Positions 1 to 8,429 of a stretch of DNA of 64,000 nucleotides are shown here, one piece after another. Made by a program: the position numbers and the translations under genes. The DNA lies in assembly GCA_017429695.1 (NCBI GenBank), contig JAFROK010000017.1, forward strand, positions 1-64,000. The letters run 5' to 3'. The stretch's first letter is position 1. Each line of letters starts with the position of its first letter. Origin of the DNA: Clostridia bacterium (lineage in GTDB: Bacteria; Bacillota; Clostridia; Christensenellales; Aristaeellaceae). The notes beneath the pieces are model-generated. The model did no database searches, was not told the DNA's origin, and was given only the letters and a program-made list of their open reading frames with translations.

Positions 1-177
1 TCTTTGTTTGTAAAGTCTTAATAGTTACAATTCTATTAACTATGTTATAACTAAATGAAACAGGTGCCTCGCTTACAAAAGCACCTGCTTCAATGTTTAT
101 TCATTTGCTTTTGGTCCGCCCATCCCGTGAACAGTAACGACATTTCCTTTATGAATATGAATATTGTGTGAAATAGT
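1..177. other. Intergenic region upstream of tig
   Basis: No convincing gene is visible. Positions 61-67 (CAGGTGC) and 81-87 (GCACCTG) form a 7-bp inverted repeat with a 13-base loop; read on the minus strand it is followed by TTTCATTT, so it could be a weak terminator. On the minus strand, an ATG at about 144 follows AAAGGA and opens a 17-codon frame ending just before this hairpin. That tiny frame is not recognisable and may be chance. The first 60 bases are AT-rich. Confidence 0.3.
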
Positions 178-206
178 TTGCAATGGCAGAAAAGTTATGT
201 TACAAT
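178..206 (+). promoter_or_regulatory. Promoter of tig
   Basis: TTGCAA (178-183), a 17-base spacer and TACAAT (201-206), with a TG at 198-199 making an extended -10. It lies 63 bases ahead of the trigger factor start and is the only good sigma-A-type promoter upstream of it, so it probably serves tig and perhaps clpP-clpX-lon. Confidence 0.75.
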
Positions 207-268
207 GCCATGCGGCGTGTTTTGCGCCGGTGTTTTTGACGTGAAAAGAACCAGGAGGAAAGATATTC

Positions 269-1768
269 ATGAGCCACACCTATGAGAAGGTATCCGGAAA
301 CAAAGCGAAACTGACATTCACGATTCCTGCGGAACAGTTTGACGAAGCCATGCAGAAGGCGTATCTGAAGATGCGCGGGCGGATCAATGTTCCCGGATTC
401 CGTAAGGGCAAGGCTCCCAGAAGGATGATCGAGACGCTGTATGGCGAAGGCGTGTTCTATGAAGACGCGTTTGATCTGATTTTCCCCGAAGCGTATCAGG
501 ACGCAGTGAAGGAACTGGATCTGCATCCCGTTGATCAGCCCAATGTTGACGTGGACCAGATCGGCGCCGGACAGGAACTGAAGTTCCATCTGGAAGTGTT
601 TGTACGCCCGGACGTGGAGCTTGGCGAGTATAAAGGACTGACCGTTGAAGCCGACCAGCAGAAGCTGACGGATGAAATGGTGGATGCCCGGATCAGCCAG
701 GACCAGGACAAGGCCAGCCGGACGATTGACGTGGAAGACCGTCCCGTACAGGAAGGGGATACGGTGAACCTGGATTATGCCGGTACAGTGGACGGCGTGG
801 CTTTCGCCGGCGGTACGGCGGAGAACCAGACGCTGAAAATCGGCAGCCATCAGTTCATTCCGGGATTTGAAGAGCAGATGATCGGCATGAACATCGGCGA
901 GGAGAAGGACCTGCAGGTCAAATTCCCCGACGAGTATCATGCGGAAGAGCTGAAAGGCAAGGATGCGGTGTTCCATGTGAAGGTGAACGGCATTCAGGCG
1001 ACTGAGAAGCCGGAGCTGGACGATGATTTTGCCGCGGACATCAGCGAGTTCGACACTTTTGCGGCTTACAAGGAAAACATTGTGAAGGAGCTGAGCGAAC
1101 AGATCAGCCGGAACAATGACGTGGCACTGGAAAACGCGCTGGTGGACAAGGCTGCCGGGAATGCGACCATTGATATCCCCCAGGCGATGATTGATGACCA
1201 GGCTGAATATATGCTGCGCGAAATGGCGATGCGGATGAGCTACCAGGGACTTCGCCTGGAAGACTACATGAAATATACCGGACAGACCCGCGAGGATCTG
1301 GTTGCCATGCAGAAGCCGGAAGCTGAGAAGCGGGTACGGGCTGAACTGGTGATTGATGCGATCCGCAAGGCTGAAAAGATCGAACCCACGGAAGAAGATA
1401 TTGAGAAAGCGATTGAAGACCAGGCCAAGCGGTCCGGACAGGAAGTGGAAACCTTTAAGAAGAACCTGACGGATGAACAGAAGAGCTACCTGAAGGACAA
1501 CGCCGCGATTCAGCTGGTTCTGGATCTGCTGAAGAAGGACGCTAAGATCGCCGAAAAGAAGGAAGAAAAGGAAGAAAAGAAGCCTGCCGAGAAGAAGGCT
1601 GCCAAGAAGACGGAAAAGACGGAAGACGAAGAAAAAGCAGCAAAGCCTGCAAAGAAGGCAGCGGCCAAGAAAGCTGAAAAGGAAGAAACCGAAGACAAAG
1701 AAGAGAAACCTGCGAAGAAGCCTGCCGCAAAGAAGACTGCGGCGAAGAAGGCGGAACCGAAGGAATAA
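269..1768 (+). CDS. tig: Trigger factor, ribosome-associated chaperone and prolyl isomerase
   Basis: Trigger factor binds the ribosome exit tunnel and shields nascent chains in the cytoplasm. The 499-residue product has the N-terminal ribosome-binding domain with the signature GFRKGKAPR near residues 45-53, an FKBP-type isomerase domain at about 155-245 (DTVNLDYAGTVDG to the FHVKV strand), and the helical C-terminal chaperone domain to about 425. Beyond that is a tail of roughly 70 residues built of Lys, Ala and Glu (KKAAKK, KPAKKAAAKK), absent from typical 430-residue family members. The start follows AGGAGG at a normal distance. It is first in the conserved tig-clpP-clpX-lon order. The repetitive tail may be disordered and could contact RNA or the ribosome; that is inference. 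Confidence 0.96.
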   Translation: MSHTYEKVSGNKAKLTFTIPAEQFDEAMQKAYLKMRGRINVPGFRKGKAPRRMIETLYGEGVFYEDAFDLIFPEAYQDAVKELDLHPVDQPNVDVDQIGAGQELKFHLEVFVRPDVELGEYKGLTVEADQQKLTDEMVDARISQDQDKASRTIDVEDRPVQEGDTVNLDYAGTVDGVAFAGGTAENQTLKIGSHQFIPGFEEQMIGMNIGEEKDLQVKFPDEYHAEELKGKDAVFHVKVNGIQATEKPELDDDFAADISEFDTFAAYKENIVKELSEQISRNNDVALENALVDKAAGNATIDIPQAMIDDQAEYMLREMAMRMSYQGLRLEDYMKYTGQTREDLVAMQKPEAEKRVRAELVIDAIRKAEKIEPTEEDIEKAIEDQAKRSGQEVETFKKNLTDEQKSYLKDNAAIQLVLDLLKKDAKIAEKKEEKEEKKPAEKKAAKKTEKTEDEEKAAKPAKKAAAKKAEKEETEDKEEKPAKKPAAKKTAAKKAEPKE

Positions 1769-1779
1769 TGAAACCGAAC

Positions 1780-1799
1780 GGCGGCCCGGCCGGGCCGCC
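1780..1799. other. Perfect 20-bp palindrome between tig and clpP
   Basis: GGCGGCCCGG is followed directly by its exact reverse complement. The element starts 12 bases after the tig stop and ends 11 bases before the clpP ribosome binding site. There is no T-run after it, so it is not a standard terminator; it could be a 3' stabilising hairpin or a processing site between tig and clpP mRNA. Confidence 0.5.
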
Positions 1800-1828
1800 A
1801 TTCGTATCAGAAAAGGAGGCAACTGTTT

Positions 1829-2416
1829 ATGCCGCTTGTACCGATGGTCATTGAACAGACCAACCGGGGTGAAAGATCCTATGATATTTATTCCAGGCTG
1901 CTGAAGGACCGGATTGTATTTCTCGGCGGAGAAATCACGGACGATACAGCCAACCTGGTTGTGGCACAGCTGCTGTTTCTGGAAATGGAAGATCCGGACA
2001 GTGATATCAGCCTTTACATCAACAGCCCGGGCGGTTCCGTAACTGCCGGAATGGCGATATTCGATACGATGCAGTATATCAAGCCCCAGGTTCGGACGGT
2101 ATGCGTGGGCATGGCTGCCAGTATGGGCGCTTTCCTGCTGATGGCGGGAGAAAAGGGAAAAAGGCTGGCCCTTCCCAATGCGGAAATCATGATTCACCAG
2201 CCGCTGGGCGGCGCCCAGGGCCAGGCAACGGATGTGGCGATCCGGGCAGAATGGCTGATGAAGACCAAGAAAAAGATGATCGCCATGATGGCCGATATGA
2301 CCGGCCAATCCCTGAAAAAGATTCAGGCGGATGTGGAACGCGATTACTTCATGAGCGCTGAGGAAGCGCTGGATTATCATATTATCGACGAAATCTACCA
2401 GCCCCGCGGGAAGTAA
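1829..2416 (+). CDS. clpP: ATP-dependent Clp protease proteolytic subunit ClpP
   Basis: ClpP forms the double-heptamer serine peptidase chamber that degrades substrates unfolded by ClpX. The 195-residue length is standard. The catalytic triad is visible: Ser98 in GMAASMGAF, His123 in IMIHQPLGG and Asp172 in ERDYFM. The glycine-rich SPGGSV oxyanion region is at 66-71. An AAAGGAGG site lies nine bases before the ATG. The partner unfoldase clpX follows 55 bases downstream, so the pair is probably co-transcribed. No propeptide or duplication is apparent. Confidence 0.98.
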   Translation: MPLVPMVIEQTNRGERSYDIYSRLLKDRIVFLGGEITDDTANLVVAQLLFLEMEDPDSDISLYINSPGGSVTAGMAIFDTMQYIKPQVRTVCVGMAASMGAFLLMAGEKGKRLALPNAEIMIHQPLGGAQGQATDVAIRAEWLMKTKKKMIAMMADMTGQSLKKIQADVERDYFMSAEEALDYHIIDEIYQPRGK

Positions 2417-2471
2417 TCAGCGGATAATGGCTTACTTCTGGCGATAAACGGGAATTTGAGGAAGAAAACGG

Positions 2472-3776
2472 ATGGCAAACAGCAATTACAGCAACCGGCA
2501 GGGACCGCGGTGCTCTTTCTGCGGAAAGACGCAGAATATGGTGGAGCGGCTGGTAGCCGGACCGAACGTTTATATCTGCAATGAGTGCATCGGACTGTGC
2601 AATGATATTCTGAGCGAAGAAGCGGAATACGCGGAAAGCCAGAACGAACTCCAGAACGTCGGCCCGAAAAAGCTGCCGCTTCCGTCTGAAATGAAGCGTA
2701 CGCTGGATGAGTATGTCATCGGGCAGGAACGCGCAAAGAAAGCGCTGAGCGTTGCGGTTTACAATCACTACAAACGGATCAACCGGAAACAGAAGAAAAA
2801 TGACGTTGAGCTGCAGAAAAGCAATATCCTGCTTCTCGGCCCGACGGGAAGCGGCAAAACCTACCTGGCACAGACCCTGGCCAGGATTCTGGAAGTGCCG
2901 TTTGCTATTGCGGACGCAACCAGCGTGACGGAAGCCGGTTATGTCGGCGATGACGTGGAAACGATTCTGCTCCGGCTGATCCAGGCCGCTGACTGGGATA
3001 TTGCCAAAGCCCAGCAGGGGATCATTTATATTGACGAAATCGATAAGATTGCCCGCAAAGGTGAGAATATGTCCATCACCCGCGATGTCAGCGGCGAAGG
3101 TGTGCAGCAGGCCTTGCTGAAGATCCTGGAAGGAACGGAGGCAGCGGTTCCCCCGCAGGGCGGACGGAAACATCCGCACCAGGAAATGGTCCGGATCGAT
3201 ACGACCAATATCCTGTTTATCTGCGGCGGCGCATTTGACGGCCTGGTGCCGATCATTGAAAACCGGATCGGCAAGAAGACGCTGGGTTTCGGTGCTGAAC
3301 TGCAGAGCCAGCGGGATCCCACCCGGACGGATGCCCTGAAAGACGTGCGGCCGGAGGACCTGACGAAGTACGGCCTGATTCCTGAGTTTGTCGGGCGGCT
3401 GCCGATTGTTGTGACGCTGGACGGCCTGGATGAAGACGCGTTGGTTCGTATCCTGACGGAGCCCAAAAACGCTCTGTGCAAGCAGTATGAAGCGCTGCTG
3501 GATATGGACGGTGTCAAACTGACGTTTGAGGATGAAGCTGTCCGTGAAATTGCACGGCAGGCGATTGAACGGAAATGCGGCGCCAGAGGCCTGCGGGCGA
3601 TTATAGAAGACGCAATGCTGGATACGATGTTCGACCTGCCCGGCATGTCGGATATCAACGAATGCGTAGTTACCGAGGAGTCAGTAAAGGGCGGAAAGCC
3701 GAAGCTGATTGCCGGTGTACGCAAGCGGAGTACACGAAGAACGGAACAGAGAGAAGATGCGACGGACGCCTCCTGA
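2472..3776 (+). CDS. clpX: ATP-dependent Clp protease ATP-binding subunit ClpX
   Basis: AAA+ unfoldase that recognises tagged proteins and feeds them to ClpP. The 434-residue product opens with the ClpX zinc-binding domain: CSFCGK near residue 14 and CNECIGLC near 36. The AAA+ core has Walker A GPTGSGKT near 123, the pore loop GYVGDD, Walker B IIYIDEID and sensor regions through [13 protein letters not shown], where the LGFG tract corresponds to the ClpP-docking IGF loop. A GAGGAAG site precedes the ATG. The C-terminal tail is basic and short. The stop codon sits in the loop of a strong hairpin before lon. Confidence 0.98.
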   Translation: MANSNYSNRQGPRCSFCGKTQNMVERLVAGPNVYICNECIGLCNDILSEEAEYAESQNELQNVGPKKLPLPSEMKRTLDEYVIGQERAKKALSVAVYNHYKRINRKQKKNDVELQKSNILLLGPTGSGKTYLAQTLARILEVPFAIADATSVTEAGYVGDDVETILLRLIQAADWDIAKAQQGIIYIDEIDKIARKGENMSITRDVSGEGVQQALLKILEGTEAAVPPQGGRKHPHQEMVRIDTTNILFICGGAFDGLVPIIENRIGKKTLGFGAELQSQRDPTRTDALKDVRPEDLTKYGLIPEFVGRLPIVVTLDGLDEDALVRILTEPKNALCKQYEALLDMDGVKLTFEDEAVREIARQAIERKCGARGLRAIIEDAMLDTMFDLPGMSDINECVVTEESVKGGKPKLIAGVRKRSTRRTEQREDATDAS

Positions 3777-3787
3777 CGGAGGCGTTC
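3764..3787 (+). other. Hairpin at the clpX-lon junction
   Basis: ACGCCTCC (3766-3773) pairs with GGAGGCGT (3778-3785), extended by two more pairs outward, and the clpX stop codon TGA lies in the TGAC loop. No T-run follows. A second short repeat, CCGAT/ATCGG, overlaps the first bases of the lon ribosome binding site at 3801-3805. It may set the relative expression of clpX and lon. Confidence 0.4.
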
Positions 3788-3810
3788 CGATTATCCGATC
3801 GGAGGAACGA

Positions 3811-6120
3811 ATGAAGAAAAACCAGACGATTGACCTGCCGGTACTGCCGCTCAGGGGACTGATGATTTTCCCGAACATGGTGCTGCATTTTGATGTGGGA
3901 CGCAAAAAGTCCGTGACAGCACTGGAACAGGGCATGACAGACAACCAGAAAGTTTTCCTGATCAGCCAGAAGAATGATGATACGGAAGATCCGGGTTTCA
4001 GAGATCTTGTTAAAACCGGTACGATCGCGGAAATCCGCCAGGTAATGAACCTGCCCGGGGAAAACATCCGGGTGCTGGTCGAAGGTGAAAGCCGGGGAAT
4101 CATCGAGGAGGAACTGGAAGAGGAACCCTGCCTGAAAGCCCGGATCCGCGTGTGTACCGACCGCGTCAGCCGCTCCGCTGAGACAAAGGCGCTTGTTCGG
4201 ACCAGCCAGGACCTGTTTGACGAATATGCCCGGAATAGCCAGCGCGTCGGCCAGGACACGGTGGAAGCGATCCGGAACCTGGAAAAACCCGGAGAGGCTG
4301 CGGACCTGCTGGCTGCCAATGTGCTGACCAAACGGGAGGACCGGCAGGAAATCCTGGATGAGCTGGATCCGGTGAAACGGCTGGAGAAGGTCTGCGCGAT
4401 CCTGATCCGGGAAAGCGACATGGCAGACACCGAAAAGCAGATTCAGGCACGGATCCGCAAGCAGGTGGAAAAAAACCAGAAGGATTATTATCTGCGGGAG
4501 CAGATAAAAGCCATCCAGAATGAACTGGGCGACGGCGATGAAACGGAAACGGGTGAGCTGAGAAAGCGGATGGAAGAAACACCGCTCAATGAAGAAGCCC
4601 GTGCCAAGTGTGAAAAAGAACTGGACCGGCTGAGCCACATGGCGCCGGGAACACCGGAAAGCTCCGTCAGCCAGACATATATTGAGTGGATCCTGGACCT
4701 GCCCTGGGGAAAGGAAACAGAAGACAACCTGGACCTGAACCGGGCGAGGGAAATCCTGGACCGGGACCATTACGGCATGGCGGAAGTCAAGGAACGGATT
4801 ATTGAATACCTGGCTGTGCTGCAGATGAAAAAGGACATGAAAGGCCCGATTCTCTGCTTCGTCGGCCCTCCCGGGGTGGGGAAAACCAGCATTGTCAAAG
4901 CCATTGCAGAGGCGGTGGGAAGGAAATTCATCCAGATGAGCTTGGGCGGTGTACGCGATGAAGCGGAAATCCGGGGCCATCGCAGGACGTATATCGGTGC
5001 GATTCCCGGCCGGATTATTTCCGGCCTGAAGCAGGGCGGCACCATGAATCCGGTTTTCCTGTTCGATGAGATCGACAAAATGAGCGGCGATTTCCGGGGA
5101 GACCCGGCGTCCGCCATGCTGGAGGTACTGGACTCAGAGCAGAACCATGCATTCCGGGATCACTATATGGAACTGCCGTTTGACCTGAGCAAAGTGATGT
5201 TCATTACCACCGCCAACAGTATGGACACAATCCCTGCGCCGCTGCTGGACCGGATGGAACTGATTGAAGTTCCCAGCTACACGGAGGAAGAAAAGCTCCA
5301 GATTCTCAAACGCCATCTGATGCCCAAGCAGATCCGGGAACACGGCATGCGGGAAAGCGCCGTGAAAGTGACAGAAGGCGCGATGAAAGCAATGATCGAG
5401 GGATATACGCGGGAGGCGGGCGTGCGGACGCTGGAAAGAACAGCAGCCCGTGTCTGCCGGAAGAGCGCTGTATACATGCTGGATCATCAGAAAAAAACAA
5501 TCACGATCAACGAGAAAAAGCTCCATGAAGTGTTAGGCGCGCCACGCTATATCCGGGAAGATCCGGAAAAAGAACCCCGGATCGGCGTTGTGAACGGACT
5601 GGCTTATACGACAGTCGGCGGCGAGCTGCTGGAAGTCGAATGCATGCTGATGCCCGGAAAAGGCAACCTGAAAATGACCGGCCAGCTGGGCGATGTCATG
5701 AAGGAATCCGCGGAAGCGGCATTCAGCTGGGTGCGCAGCCACAGTGAGACGCTGGGACTGGATCCGGGATTCTACCAGACAATGGATGTGCATATTCATG
5801 TACCGGAAGGAGCGGTTCCCAAGGACGGACCTTCCGCCGGCGTGACGATGACGACAGCACTGGTCAGCGCGCTGACAAAAAAACCGGTGCGGCAGGATGT
5901 TGCCATGACCGGGGAGATTACGCTCCGCGGGCGGGTGCTGCCGATCGGCGGCCTGAAGGAAAAAACGCTGGCTGCTTACCGGGCCGGGATCCGGACCCTG
6001 ATTATTCCGGAGGAAAACAAAAAGGACCTGGAAAAAATACCGGAATACGTGCTTGATAAGTTCCGGATTGTGACGGTGCATGAAATTCAGCAGGTGCTGA
6101 AGGAAACGGTTATTCAGTGA
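3811..6120 (+). CDS. lon: ATP-dependent protease Lon
   Basis: Cytoplasmic AAA+ serine-lysine protease that degrades misfolded and regulatory proteins. The 769-residue product has the N-terminal substrate domain starting LPVLPLRG, a coiled-coil middle region, Walker [10 protein letters not shown], Walker B FLFDEIDK, and the C-terminal peptidase domain with the catalytic dyad Ser675 (PKDGPSAG) and Lys718 (GGLKEKTL). The spacing of 43 residues between them matches the family. The start at 3811 is set by GGAGG ten bases upstream; an open frame continues 34 codons into clpX but lacks a ribosome binding site. ysxC follows after 23 bases, as in Bacillus. Confidence 0.97.
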   Translation: MKKNQTIDLPVLPLRGLMIFPNMVLHFDVGRKKSVTALEQGMTDNQKVFLISQKNDDTEDPGFRDLVKTGTIAEIRQVMNLPGENIRVLVEGESRGIIEEELEEEPCLKARIRVCTDRVSRSAETKALVRTSQDLFDEYARNSQRVGQDTVEAIRNLEKPGEAADLLAANVLTKREDRQEILDELDPVKRLEKVCAILIRESDMADTEKQIQARIRKQVEKNQKDYYLREQIKAIQNELGDGDETETGELRKRMEETPLNEEARAKCEKELDRLSHMAPGTPESSVSQTYIEWILDLPWGKETEDNLDLNRAREILDRDHYGMAEVKERIIEYLAVLQMKKDMKGPILCFVGPPGVGKTSIVKAIAEAVGRKFIQMSLGGVRDEAEIRGHRRTYIGAIPGRIISGLKQGGTMNPVFLFDEIDKMSGDFRGDPASAMLEVLDSEQNHAFRDHYMELPFDLSKVMFITTANSMDTIPAPLLDRMELIEVPSYTEEEKLQILKRHLMPKQIREHGMRESAVKVTEGAMKAMIEGYTREAGVRTLERTAARVCRKSAVYMLDHQKKTITINEKKLHEVLGAPRYIREDPEKEPRIGVVNGLAYTTVGGELLEVECMLMPGKGNLKMTGQLGDVMKESAEAAFSWVRSHSETLGLDPGFYQTMDVHIHVPEGAVPKDGPSAGVTMTTALVSALTKKPVRQDVAMTGEITLRGRVLPIGGLKEKTLAAYRAGIRTLIIPEENKKDLEKIPEYVLDKFRIVTVHEIQQVLKETVIQ

Positions 6121-6143
6121 TCAGTGGTTAGTGGTGGAGAGAT

Positions 6144-6728
6144 ATGCTGGAAATTAAGACGGCGGAGTTTGTGACTTCCATGGCGGATTACGGGGCGTTT
6201 CCGGGAAAGGGACTGCCCCAGATTGCCGTAGCCGGAAAAAGCAATGTCGGGAAAAGCACGCTCATCAACCGGCTGTGCCGGCGGAACAAACTGGCCCGTA
6301 CAAGCGCCACACCGGGAAAGACGCGTCTGCTGAATATTTTCAGGATCAACGATACGTTTCATCTGGTTGATCTGCCGGGATATGGTTTTGCTAAGGTTGA
6401 CAAGCAGGAAAAACTCCGCTGGGGCAAGATGATGCAGGATTATTTCGAAAAAGCGGACGAACTGCGCCATGTACTGTGCCTGGTTGACATCCGTCACGAG
6501 CCGACGGAGGACGATAAGACGATGAACCGCTTCCTGCGTGATATGGAGATTCCGTTTACGGTAATTGCTACGAAAGCTGACAAAATCAGCCGCGGCGCAC
6601 GGAGCAAGTATCTGGCGCCGATATGCCGGGCTCTGATGGTGCAGCCATGGGAGATCCTGTGTTTCAGCGGCGAGGACGGTACCGGGCGGGATGAGCTTCT
6701 GCGGCTGATTGATTCAGTGATCAGCTGA
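6144..6728 (+). CDS. ysxC: Ribosome biogenesis GTP-binding protein YsxC/EngB
   Basis: Small TRAFAC-class GTPase needed for late 50S ribosome assembly. The 194 residues show the G motifs in order: GKSNVGKST (P-loop, near 30-38), the Thr switch region after TSATPGKT, DLPGYG (G3), TKAD (G4) and the SGEDG stretch (G5). Length and layout are standard. It directly follows lon, a conserved lon-ysxC pairing in Firmicutes. The gap contains GTGATCAGTGGTTAGTGG-type repetitive sequence that recurs after other stop codons in this window. Confidence 0.95.
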   Translation: MLEIKTAEFVTSMADYGAFPGKGLPQIAVAGKSNVGKSTLINRLCRRNKLARTSATPGKTRLLNIFRINDTFHLVDLPGYGFAKVDKQEKLRWGKMMQDYFEKADELRHVLCLVDIRHEPTEDDKTMNRFLRDMEIPFTVIATKADKISRGARSKYLAPICRALMVQPWEILCFSGEDGTGRDELLRLIDSVIS

Positions 6729-6774
6729 ATTGCAACATAATTGACAATCAGAACAATTATTGAGCAATAATCTA

Positions 6775-6803
6775 TTGCATCCGGATACGGAACAGTGTAT
6801 AAT
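6775..6803 (+). promoter_or_regulatory. Strong promoter upstream of the zinc-ribbon gene
   Basis: TTGCAT (6775-6780), 17-base spacer, TATAAT (6798-6803). A transcript starting near 6810 would carry a leader of about 185 bases before the ATG at 6994. The promoter separates the lon-ysxC unit from the next two genes. Confidence 0.75.
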
Positions 6804-6809
6804 CACGAG

Positions 6810-6990
6810 CCGTAGATGGGACGGTGAATATGCAGACGTTCGGTGGGCTGATAAAACAAGCAAGTGGAGGCAGCGCACTGAATTGTTTTGCTGCGGACCT
6901 GAAAAAGGCCTGAAACAGACAAAACCGGCCCCCAAAGTCTCGACTGAGTGGGGAAAAGTGCCTGAAAGAGGCATTGTTGAGGAGGGAAAG
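6810..6990 (+). other. Long 5' leader of the zinc-ribbon gene
   Basis: About 180 transcribed bases between the promoter and the ribosome binding site. It holds several short hairpins, for example GTGCCT/AGGCAT near 6959-6975, and a possible short reading frame from ATG 6830. Its frame is also open in continuity with the downstream gene, but no upstream ribosome binding site supports an extended protein. No known riboswitch or T-box motif could be matched by eye. Confidence 0.35.
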
Positions 6991-6993
6991 CCC

Positions 6994-7419
6994 ATGCAAC
7001 TGGTTAAATGTCCCAGGTGTGATCTGAACTATATTCGCGAAGACGAAAAATACTGCAAGATCTGCCTGCGGGAACTGAAGGGAGAAAAAAATCCGGACGA
7101 GGTGGAGCTGTGCAGCGTCTGTAATGAAGAGCCTGCGCTGCCCGGACGGGATGTATGCCTGTTCTGCCTGAAAGAAATGAACAAGAGCAACAGTCTGCCG
7201 GAGGATCAGGAAGAGGAAACCACGGAAACAGTCGATACCAGCAATATCGGCGATATGGATTCCGTCAGCGGCATGGATGAGATTATTCCGGAAGTGGAAG
7301 ACGATGCGGGCATTCCCAGCCAGGAGTTTGGTGAAATCGAAAACGAACTGAGCCTGGAAGATGTCCGGGAGGATGAGGAAAGAGAAGCCGAGAAAGACGA
7401 ATCGGAAGACGAGGAATAA
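6994..7419 (+). CDS. Protein with two zinc-ribbon motifs and an acidic tail
   Basis: The 141-residue product has two Cys4 knuckles: CPRC with CKIC (residues about 6-26) and CSVC with CLFC (about 42-63). The rest, about 75 residues, is strongly acidic (many Glu and Asp, ending DESEDEE) and predicted disordered. No catalytic motif is visible. Start chosen at the ATG preceded by GGAGGG; the frame is open further upstream but without a ribosome site. Three bases separate it from the phosphoesterase gene, so they form a two-gene operon. Function unknown; nucleic acid or protein binding is a guess from the zinc ribbons. Confidence 0.75.
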   Translation: MQLVKCPRCDLNYIREDEKYCKICLRELKGEKNPDEVELCSVCNEEPALPGRDVCLFCLKEMNKSNSLPEDQEEETTETVDTSNIGDMDSVSGMDEIIPEVEDDAGIPSQEFGEIENELSLEDVREDEEREAEKDESEDEE

Positions 7420-7422
7420 CGC

Positions 7423-8136
7423 ATGCGCCTGTTTGCAATCGGGGATCTGCACATGGATGGGGGAGACAATAAACCCATGGATGTGTTTGGCCCTCATTGG
7501 GACAGGCATTTTTTACATATCAGCGAAAACTGGCGCAATCTGGTATCGGCGGAAGATACGGTGCTGATTCCCGGAGATATCAGCTGGGCGATGCAACTGG
7601 AGAATGCGGTTCCCGATTTGCAGGAAATCGGAAAACTGCCTGGCAGGAAGATCCTGTGCAAAGGAAATCACGAATACTGGTGGAACAGCATCAGCCGCGT
7701 ACGGGCGGTATTGCCGGAAGGAATGACAGCGCTTCAGCATGATGCCGTCGATCTTGGACCGTGCGTGGTTTGCGGAACGCGGGGATGGCTTTTCCCGACA
7801 GAGCGTGCACCGTTGGATGAAAAGGACGCAAAAATCTGCAGCCGGGAGGTTCAGCGGATGAATCTGGCCCTGGACGAAGCAGAACGGATTGCGCCGGATA
7901 AGCCGGTTCTTGTTATGATGCATTTTCCCCCGTTGCTGGTCAGCGACCGGGAAACCGTTTTTACGGAGGTCCTGGAAGCACGGAAGAATGTGAGGAGCGT
8001 CGTATACGGGCATCTGCACGGTGCGTCTTTTGCAAACGGATTTGCGGGAGAACAGCGGGGCATTCGTTATGAACCGGTCTCCTGTGACGGAATCCGGTTC
8101 TGTCCGAGGGAGATTCCATGGCCTGAAATTCCTTAA
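7423..8136 (+). CDS. Calcineurin-like metallophosphoesterase
   Basis: The 237-residue product carries the dimetal phosphoesterase motifs in order: GDLH near residue 7, PGDIS near 50, GNHEYWW near 79, a late HFPP and the terminal YGHLHG. This layout corresponds to the single-domain bacterial phosphohydrolases annotated as predicted phosphoesterases. Substrate is not deducible. It has no signal peptide, so it acts in the cytoplasm. It is coupled to the zinc-ribbon gene just upstream and followed by an intrinsic terminator. Confidence 0.88.
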   Translation: MRLFAIGDLHMDGGDNKPMDVFGPHWDRHFLHISENWRNLVSAEDTVLIPGDISWAMQLENAVPDLQEIGKLPGRKILCKGNHEYWWNSISRVRAVLPEGMTALQHDAVDLGPCVVCGTRGWLFPTERAPLDEKDAKICSREVQRMNLALDEAERIAPDKPVLVMMHFPPLLVSDRETVFTEVLEARKNVRSVVYGHLHGASFANGFAGEQRGIRYEPVSCDGIRFCPREIPWPEIP

Positions 8137-8169
8137 TTTTTTGTAACAATTATGATCAATAATCATGAC

Positions 8170-8199
8170 AGCCGGACCTGAAACGAGGTCTGGCTTTTT
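8170..8199 (+). terminator. Intrinsic terminator after the metallophosphoesterase
   Basis: AGCCGGACCT (8170-8179) pairs with AGGTCTGGCT (8186-8195) with one G-U pair, loop GAAACG, then five T residues. Confidence 0.85.
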
Positions 8200-8297
8200 G
8201 CTGCCTACAAAATATGGTTAAGGGGAACAAAGCGGACCACAATTCTGCATTAAAATATTAAAAATATATTACGAAAAGATTACACATTAGAAACAAA

Positions 8298-8333
8298 CAG
8301 TCGACCGACAACCCGTCGGCCGGCTGATTTTTT
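8298..8333 (+). terminator. Second terminator-like hairpin ahead of mraZ
   Basis: CAGTCGACCGAC (8298-8309) pairs with GTCGGCCGGCTG (8315-8326) using two G-U pairs, loop AACCC, followed by A and six T residues. It ends the roughly 100-base AT-rich stretch after the first terminator. Either it is a backup terminator or it ends a short transcript begun in 8200-8297; no gene is visible there. Confidence 0.7.
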
Positions 8334-8335
8334 GC

Positions 8336-8364
8336 TTGCATCGCGCCTGATTGTGTGTTAAATT
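8336..8364 (+). promoter_or_regulatory. Promoter of mraZ and the division cluster
   Basis: TTGCAT (8336-8341), 17-base spacer, TAAATT (8359-8364) with TGT immediately upstream as an extended -10. It begins just after the terminator T-run. Confidence 0.7.
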
Positions 8365-8365
8365 T

Positions 8366-8420
8366 GTGGGGAAAAAGGGTAATAAAACCCAAAAATGAAC
8401 ACAAAAGTGGTAGAAAGGGG
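8366..8420 (+). promoter_or_regulatory. Candidate MraZ-binding boxes
   Basis: G-rich repeats GTGGGG (8366-8371), AAAGTGG (8404-8410) and AAAGGGG (8414-8420) lie between the -10 and the mraZ start. MraZ proteins are known to bind clustered GTGG/TGGG-type repeats in front of their own gene, so autoregulation is likely. The assignment rests on similarity by eye. Confidence 0.45.
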
Positions 8421-8429
8421 AGCGGCAGG

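Noticed and set aside
97-279. A 60-codon minus-strand frame upstream of tig.
   Set aside because: No recognisable domain and it overlaps the tig promoter; only the 17-codon piece behind AAAGGA was noted as a weak possibility.
200-2380. A 726-codon open frame on the minus strand opposite tig and clpP.
   Set aside because: It is the complement of two well-conserved genes with all family motifs on the plus strand, and its product is low-complexity.
3709-3810. An N-terminal extension of Lon by 34 codons.
   Set aside because: It overlaps clpX and the hairpin, and the GGAGG site and the family start point to 3811.
6760-6993. An extension of the zinc-ribbon protein upstream into the promoter.
   Set aside because: It would begin before the TATAAT promoter and lacks a ribosome binding site.
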